Assembly: GCF_037031225.1 (NCBI RefSeq)
Contig: NZ_JAYEZN010000001.1
Span: 2,542,001-2,606,000, forward strand
DNA length: 64,000 nucleotides
Source: Halorientalis sp. LT38
Lineage (GTDB): Archaea > Halobacteriota > Halobacteria > Halobacteriales > Haloarculaceae
Direction of reading: 5' to 3'
Position numbers and translations under genes: made by a program
Notes under the pieces: generated by a model
The model's database searches: none
Told to the model about the DNA's origin: nothing
Seen by the model: the letters and a program-made list of their open reading frames with translations, nothing else
Shown: positions 59,975 to 64,000 of the stretch, in pieces
Position numbering within the stretch: the stretch's first letter is position 1
Layout: every line of letters starts with the position of its first letter

Positions 59975-60514
59975 ATGGGTAACGCGGACGCCGCGTCGGC
60001 ATCCACCGACGCGGACGCGAGGGGCGAACCGGCGGGGGAGGAGGCGGCGACGGAACTGGGCGAGCGATGGGCACTCGGCAACTGGGTCCTGATCGGCGTG
60101 TTCACGGTCCTGACGCTCGTCGGCGTGGGGCTGTCGATGGAGGTCCCGCCCTTCGACGGGTGGCTCACGGCCGGCGACGGCGCGGTGGTCGTCCCGCCGT
60201 ACGTGTACGTCTACGCGTCGCTGGGTGCGTTCGGGTACGTGTTCACCCGGTTGATGACGAATCTCGAAGCCTTCGACGAGTGGGACGAGTTCCAGGAACT
60301 CGCGGAGATGGCCCTCCGGGTGCCGGCGGCCTGGGTCCTCGCCGCGGGCGCGTTCCTCCTGTTCACCACGGTCGTCGGGTCGCCGGAGGGCGTCTCCGGA
60401 CAGCGGTACACGGCGGGCCTGGCCTTCCTCGTCGGGCTGTACGTCAACGTCGCGATGAAGTCGCTCGGGAGCCTCGCCGACCGGTTGCTCGGCCGAACCG
60501 CGCCCGGGAAGTAG
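59975..60514 (+). CDS. Four-helix membrane protein of unknown function
   Basis: A 179-residue protein. An acidic disordered N-terminus (1-30) is followed by four membrane helices (about 36-56, 75-97, 112-135 and 142-165). The loop TRLMTNLEAFDEWDEFQELAE is charged and conserved-looking. No family is recognised. The upstream gap holds TTTATTTGC (59945-59953), a possible TATA box 25-30 bp before the start. Confidence 0.7.
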   Translation: MGNADAASASTDADARGEPAGEEAATELGERWALGNWVLIGVFTVLTLVGVGLSMEVPPFDGWLTAGDGAVVVPPYVYVYASLGAFGYVFTRLMTNLEAFDEWDEFQELAEMALRVPAAWVLAAGAFLLFTTVVGSPEGVSGQRYTAGLAFLVGLYVNVAMKSLGSLADRLLGRTAPGK

Positions 60515-60544
60515 GGCCGCGGCCGGCGGGCGGGAGGCTGGCGC

Positions 60545-61081
60545 TCAATCGGCCGTCTCCTCCTCGATCAACTGGGTCACGCCGTCGTCGAAGATCTCCG
60601 CGACGAGGTCCTCGGCGTACTCGCCCTCGATGGCGGCCTCGATGGCGATCTCGAGCGACGCCTCGACCAGCGCGTCGGCGTGGCCGTTCTCGATCAGCGT
60701 GGCGACGATCTCGTCGCTCACCTGCTGGACGATGGTTTCCGACCGGCCGCTCGTCAGCCGCGTCACGATGCGGCGAACGGACCGGCGGATCACGACCGAG
60801 TGTCTGAGTCCCGGCAGGTTGTCCATCACGACGTCGGCGACGGCCTCGATCAGTTCGTCCGCGGTCTCCCCGTCGAGTTTCGAGACGATCTCGTCGCCGA
60901 CGGCGGCCACGAGCGCCGCGGCGTCGTCCTCGCGGTCGACGTGGGCCGCGATGATGCGGCTGACGCTCCGTGCGATCTCTTCGGCTTCCTGTTCCCCCAG
61001 TTCGGCGGCGATGACGGCTCGCACGCGTTCTGCGATCTCCTCGCGGTCGCTGCCCGCGATCCCCTCGTCCCCTGGTGTCAT
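60545..61081 (-). CDS. Helical haloarchaeal protein of unknown function
   Basis: A 178-residue protein predicted to be almost all helix. Repeated short patterns such as EEIAERVRAVIAAEL, EEIARSVSRIIAAHV, VSDEIVATLIENG and EIAIEAAIEGEYAEDLV suggest four to five similar helical units of about 30 residues. A basic patch (RHSVVIRRSVRRIVTRL) lies in the middle. The role is unknown; it may form coiled bundles or bind membrane or DNA. Confidence 0.68.
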   Translation of the reverse strand: MTPGDEGIAGSDREEIAERVRAVIAAELGEQEAEEIARSVSRIIAAHVDREDDAAALVAAVGDEIVSKLDGETADELIEAVADVVMDNLPGLRHSVVIRRSVRRIVTRLTSGRSETIVQQVSDEIVATLIENGHADALVEASLEIAIEAAIEGEYAEDLVAEIFDDGVTQLIEEETAD

Positions 61082-61133
61082 GGGCGCCGGTACGCGGCCG
61101 CGGATACAAAAGATTCGCGAACTGACTGTTCCG

Positions 61134-61403
61134 CTAGACCCCTTCGAGGGTCTCGCGGTAGGCGTTGATGGCGTCGTTCGCCTCGTCGATGTCGCCCGCG
61201 GCGTCGGCGTCGACCTCGTCGCCGAGGTCGGCGAGCGAGGACTGGATGCGGGCCAGTCGGCCGTGGTCGGGCCCCGACTCACGGGTAGCAAGCGAGTCGA
61301 GCTGGTCGGCCAGCTCGCCCAGTCGCTCGCTGGCGTCGTCGGTCGTCGCGTCGCTCGCGCTGTGCAACTTCGCGGCCGCGGTTTCGAGTTCCTCTCGAGC
61401 CAT
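61134..61403 (-). CDS. Small haloarchaeal helical protein (DUF7553-type)
   Basis: An 89-residue acidic protein with two long helices: REELETAAAKLHSASDATTDDASERLGELADQL, then HGRLARIQSSLADLGDEV. This matches the pattern of the DUF7553 family, common in haloarchaea; function unknown. It is read leftward, 52 bp before the helical gene at 61081, and may be co-transcribed with it. Confidence 0.75.
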   Translation of the reverse strand: MAREELETAAAKLHSASDATTDDASERLGELADQLDSLATRESGPDHGRLARIQSSLADLGDEVDADAAGDIDEANDAINAYRETLEGV

Positions 61404-61598
61404 ACGTTCAGTTCGATGGAGGGCGGCAAAAACGCTTTCCGAACGCGTTCGCGGCCGACCGCTGCGGTCGCATGAGATACCAACCAGTAAGGTACCGTGA
61501 TTAAGCGGATAGGCCCCTTACGAGTAGTTAGTGACCCAGTCCCACCCCCACCTCGCCAGTGACCGCGCCGTCGGCCGACTCGAACGCCCGTTTCTAGT

Positions 61599-62555
61599 AT
61601 GATCGGAGACGACTCGCTCGAGAAGAGCCGCGGCATTCACCGGCGGACGGGGAAGACGTTCTACTACGCGACGAGATTGTTCCCCGAGCGGATCCGGCAC
61701 AAGACCTACGTCCTGTACGCCTTCTTCCGGATCGCCGACGAGGTCGTCGACGACGAGGACGCCGACCTGTCGCCGGCCCGGCAGCGCGAGGAACTGGCGC
61801 GAATCCGCGCGGGGGCCCTGGGACGGCGGGAGACCGACGACCCCGTACTGCAGGCGTTCGACGAGATCAGACGCGAGACGGACATCACCGATGCGGACGT
61901 CGAGCGGTTCGTCGACGCGATGGCGACCGACATCGAGACCAGCCGGTACGAGACCTACGAGGATCTGGAGTCCTACATGCGTGGCTCGGCGGCGGCGGTC
62001 GGCCACATGATGACTGGGATCATGGACGTCGACGAACCGTCGGTCGCGCGACCCCACGCCCGCGCCCTCGGGGAGGCCTTCCAGCTCTCGAACTTCCTCC
62101 GGGACGTCCGCGAGGACGTCGTCGATCGCGACCGGATCTACCTGCCACTGGAGACCCTGGAGCGATACGGCGTCACCGAGTCCCAGATCGAGACCCTCGA
62201 ACTCAGCGACGGGTTCCGTTCGGCGATGATGCACGAGATGGCCCGGGCGGAGGACCTGTACCGCGAGGGGGTCGCGGGCATCAAGTACCTGCCGCGGGAC
62301 TGCCAGTTCGCCGTCCTGCTGGCGGCCGTGCTGTACGCCGACCACCACCGACTGATCCGCGAGCGCGACTACGACGTGCTCTCGGCGACGCCCCAGCTAT
62401 CGACGACGCGAAAGCTCTGGCTGATCGCCCGGACCCGCTGGTGCTGGCACTGGAACAAGGATCCAGAGGCCGTCTTCGAGCGCGTGTCGACCATCGGCGA
62501 CGCGCCCACGCCGGCCTCGGGTCCGGAGCCGTCGGAGTGGACGCCGACGCAGTAG
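61599..62555 (+). CDS. crtB: Phytoene/squalene synthase
   Basis: Head-to-head prenyl synthase joining two geranylgeranyl diphosphates to phytoene, the first step to bacterioruberin. The 318-residue protein has the first aspartate motif in FFRIADEVVDDED (42-54) and the second in LSNFLRDVREDVVDRDRIYLP, with YMRGSAAAVGHMM between them. Haloarchaeal carotenoid synthesis is the likely pathway; a squalene synthase role is less likely. No other carotenoid gene is nearby. Confidence 0.89.
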   Translation: MIGDDSLEKSRGIHRRTGKTFYYATRLFPERIRHKTYVLYAFFRIADEVVDDEDADLSPARQREELARIRAGALGRRETDDPVLQAFDEIRRETDITDADVERFVDAMATDIETSRYETYEDLESYMRGSAAAVGHMMTGIMDVDEPSVARPHARALGEAFQLSNFLRDVREDVVDRDRIYLPLETLERYGVTESQIETLELSDGFRSAMMHEMARAEDLYREGVAGIKYLPRDCQFAVLLAAVLYADHHRLIRERDYDVLSATPQLSTTRKLWLIARTRWCWHWNKDPEAVFERVSTIGDAPTPASGPEPSEWTPTQ

Positions 62556-62556
62556 C

Positions 62557-62784
62557 TCACTCGATCAGCGGCATCACGATGCCGAAGACGATCGGCGAGA
62601 AGAATCCGACGAGGATGCCGACGACCTCGGCGCTCAGAAAGAGCGTGTTCTCCCAGGCCGGCAGCGGCTCGAAGAAGGCGTGGCCGACGATTTCGCCGCC
62701 CGCCCCGAACAGAAGCAGTGCGAGGCCGACGAAAAAGCCCCACTTGGCGTACGTCTGGTAGTCGAACGTCGCGTGCTGTGGCAT
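62557..62784 (-). CDS. Small two-helix membrane protein (DUF7860-type)
   Basis: A 75-residue protein: a short polar start (QHATFDYQTYAKWG), one membrane helix (15-36), the loop HAFFEPLPAWENTLF, and a second helix (48-73). This is a known haloarchaeal small-membrane-protein pattern; function unknown. It ends 1 bp after the convergent crtB stop. Confidence 0.78.
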   Translation of the reverse strand: MPQHATFDYQTYAKWGFFVGLALLLFGAGGEIVGHAFFEPLPAWENTLFLSAEVVGILVGFFSPIVFGIVMPLIE

Positions 62785-63118
62785 ACGCGGAGATACTTCG
62801 CTACCGGTCGAAGTTTTTTCGGTCCGGTCGCCGCCCCCAGATCCGCCGTACCATTCAGAAGTAATTTCTCACTCATCCATCTCGGTTGCTGTCCGCGGTC
62901 GAGCGTGGTGGATCGGAGTCACGACGGGCGACCGGATCCCCCACCAAGTCGCTCGATAACTGCCAGAGACGCCGGCAACAGTCCCCATGCGCCCTGCTGG
63001 CGAGTTTTCGAACGCGAACTACCAGCCGTCCGTCGTCGAGCCGACGGGTGGCGACTCGAACCGCACTAGTATAGGATCTCTGTCTATCACAGAAAACCGA
63101 TCGTAATCGCACGAAGTC
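62785..63118. other. Intergenic stretch without a gene
   Basis: No frame on either strand has convincing haloarchaeal protein character. The right end (63066-63110) is AT-richer, with TAGTATAGG, but no start codon at a suitable distance follows. Confidence 0.5.
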
Positions 63119-63589
63119 CTACTCCGGCCGCCACTCGCCGCGGCGTCCGTCGCCGCCTTCTCGATATCGTAACCCTGCTTCCTTCAGCAACCGCCGACAG
63201 CTCGGTAACGAGTACTCGACCCCGTAGGTCTCCGCCAGGTACTCCCGAACCAGTGCCGGCGTCCACGCTGGAGCGTCGACGCCTGCCTCGGTCGGCGGCT
63301 CCTGCACTGTCGCCTCGAACTCCTCTTTCCGAGATCCCGATAACTTTCGATTCCTACCGCTTCGCGTATCGTCGGAGGCGGCCACTGCGAGCGGCTCGTC
63401 GGTGTCGAGGCGCCGGAGCCAGCTGTAGATCGTCCGCCGGTCCACCCCGAACCACTCCGCGAGCTCGGTCTGGCTCACGCCGTTCTCGTACGCGATAGCC
63501 GCCAGCAAGCGCATAGCGGGCTTCTTTTCGTCCACGTCGTCGAGGGCTTCCTGCAACCGTTCGACCGGGACGTCGTCGAGGTGCTCCAC
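63119..63589 (-). CDS. IS630-type helix-turn-helix protein without transposase domain
   Basis: A 156-residue protein with a GTG start. Residues 20-60 are a Psq/homeodomain-like HTH (AIAYENGVSQTELAEWFGVDRRTIYSWLRRLD), and 95-150 are the second winged helix of IS630-family transposases (PAWTPALVREYLAETYGVEYSLPSCRRLLKEAGLRYR). The DDE catalytic domain is absent and the frame simply ends. This form is common in haloarchaea and may be a domesticated regulator or a transposon remnant. Confidence 0.75.
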   Translation of the reverse strand: MEHLDDVPVERLQEALDDVDEKKPAMRLLAAIAYENGVSQTELAEWFGVDRRTIYSWLRRLDTDEPLAVAASDDTRSGRNRKLSGSRKEEFEATVQEPPTEAGVDAPAWTPALVREYLAETYGVEYSLPSCRRLLKEAGLRYREGGDGRRGEWRPE

Positions 63590-63853
63590 AGTGTCGAGCT
63601 TCGAGGTATGGGAAAATAGTTCTAACGGAGTGGGTCGAGGTCGGGGTAACGAACGACGGGTGCCCTGACGCCATCGCGGTGATGGGCGGTCCCCCACGTC
63701 GGGCGTCCATGGCAAACTGTCGAAGACCGTCGATTCGCGGGCGTGGTCCGGACGATGGGCCGGCGGGCAAGGTCCTCGTCGGGGGCGATTCTCGGACACG
63801 TAATGAGAGAAAAGATTTTGCCCCACGGCTGTATCCCACCGGTAGTCTCAGGT

Positions 63854-64000
63854 ATGAGTAGTCTGTTACCGCGGTCCGAGGAGGCGGACGATCTGGCGGC
63901 CTCCGAGCCGCTCTGTCGGCAGATACTGGACAATCTCGTGGCCGCGTTCCCCGAGCCGGTCCTGGCGATCGACGCCGACGGGGTCCTCACCCACTGGAAC
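63854..64000 (+). CDS. PAS-domain sensor or transducer (5' part only)
   Basis: The reading frame from ATG 63854 is open to the window edge (49 residues). It begins MSSLLPRSEEADDLAAS and continues ILDNLVAAFPEPVLAIDADG, VLTHWN, the first strand pair of a PAS domain. The continuation is likely a histidine kinase or a Htr-type transducer, but this cannot be decided here. Confidence 0.6.
   Translation, partial: MSSLLPRSEEADDLAASEPLCRQILDNLVAAFPEPVLAIDADGVLTHWN

Noticed and set aside
61134-61136. Possible truncation or frameshift of the DUF7553-type gene
   Set aside because: The protein ends naturally with an in-frame stop and has the usual small size.
1-64000. CRISPR arrays, restriction-modification or classical defence systems
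   Set aside because: No regularly spaced repeats and no cas, methylase or nuclease signature were seen.

Overview
The window is a chromosomal piece of a halophilic archaeon (class Halobacteria). The evidence is G+C-rich DNA (about two-thirds by eye), strongly acidic predicted proteins, TATA-type promoters about 25-30 bp ahead of leaderless starts, Tat signal peptides, and archaeal or haloarchaeal marker genes: TrmY, eIF5A with deoxyhypusine synthase, an STT3/AglB-like membrane protein, a HalOD1 domain and phytoene synthase. No rRNA operon, CRISPR array, complete insertion sequence or replication origin was seen. One tRNA gene, tRNA-Pro(CGG), is present.

Region 1 (1-16.1 kb) is a surface-polysaccharide or glycoprotein-glycan cluster. 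It has family 2 and family 4 glycosyltransferases, an O-antigen-ligase/Wzy-like membrane protein, three alkaline-phosphatase-superfamily proteins, a FemAB/GNAT-like transferase, a polysaccharide deacetylase, a WbaP-type initiating sugar-phosphate transferase and two large polytopic membrane proteins. A UDP-sugar dehydrogenase (20-21 kb), an AglB-like protein lacking the WWDYG motif (22-24.7 kb) and a GDP-mannose-hydrolase-like NUDIX protein (27.5 kb) may serve the same pathway.

Region 2 (16-30.5 kb) is mixed. It holds a LarA-like protein, an MFS transporter, a regulator/partner pair, a DUF457-type membrane hydrolase, a lone AbrB protein, TrmY, and a PKD protein followed by a lipoprotein in a sharply AT-rich patch. 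Next come a phosphodiesterase and tRNA-Pro, followed by degenerate copies of its own 3' end (possible remnants of integration sites) and two small accessory regulators.

Region 3 (30.5-50 kb) is mostly housekeeping: a Baeyer-Villiger-type monooxygenase, a HAD hydrolase, two MoeA proteins (one fused to a periplasmic-binding-like domain), Hsp20, a UbiB kinase and a MaoC protein. eIF5A overlaps an agmatinase gene by one base, and deoxyhypusine synthase lies 5 kb away, so hypusine-pathway genes are grouped. A Nif3 protein and a YchF/OLA1-like GTPase are also here. Between those two sits the most unusual gene of the window, a Tat signal peptide joined to two tandem bacterial HU domains (42326-43033). 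A CDP-glycerol-transferase-like / nucleotidyltransferase / glycerophosphodiesterase group follows at 45.7-48.3 kb.

Region 4 (48-64 kb) holds membrane proteins, a DCC-like protein without its cysteines, a Tat lipoprotein, a CNNM/CorC protein, a membrane-anchored metzincin-like protein with HLIGH in place of HExxH, a PAS histidine kinase, an archaeal LOR/SDH-domain enzyme (TIGR00300), phytoene synthase, several small haloarchaeal proteins, an IS630-type helix-turn-helix remnant, and the start of a PAS sensor cut by the window edge.
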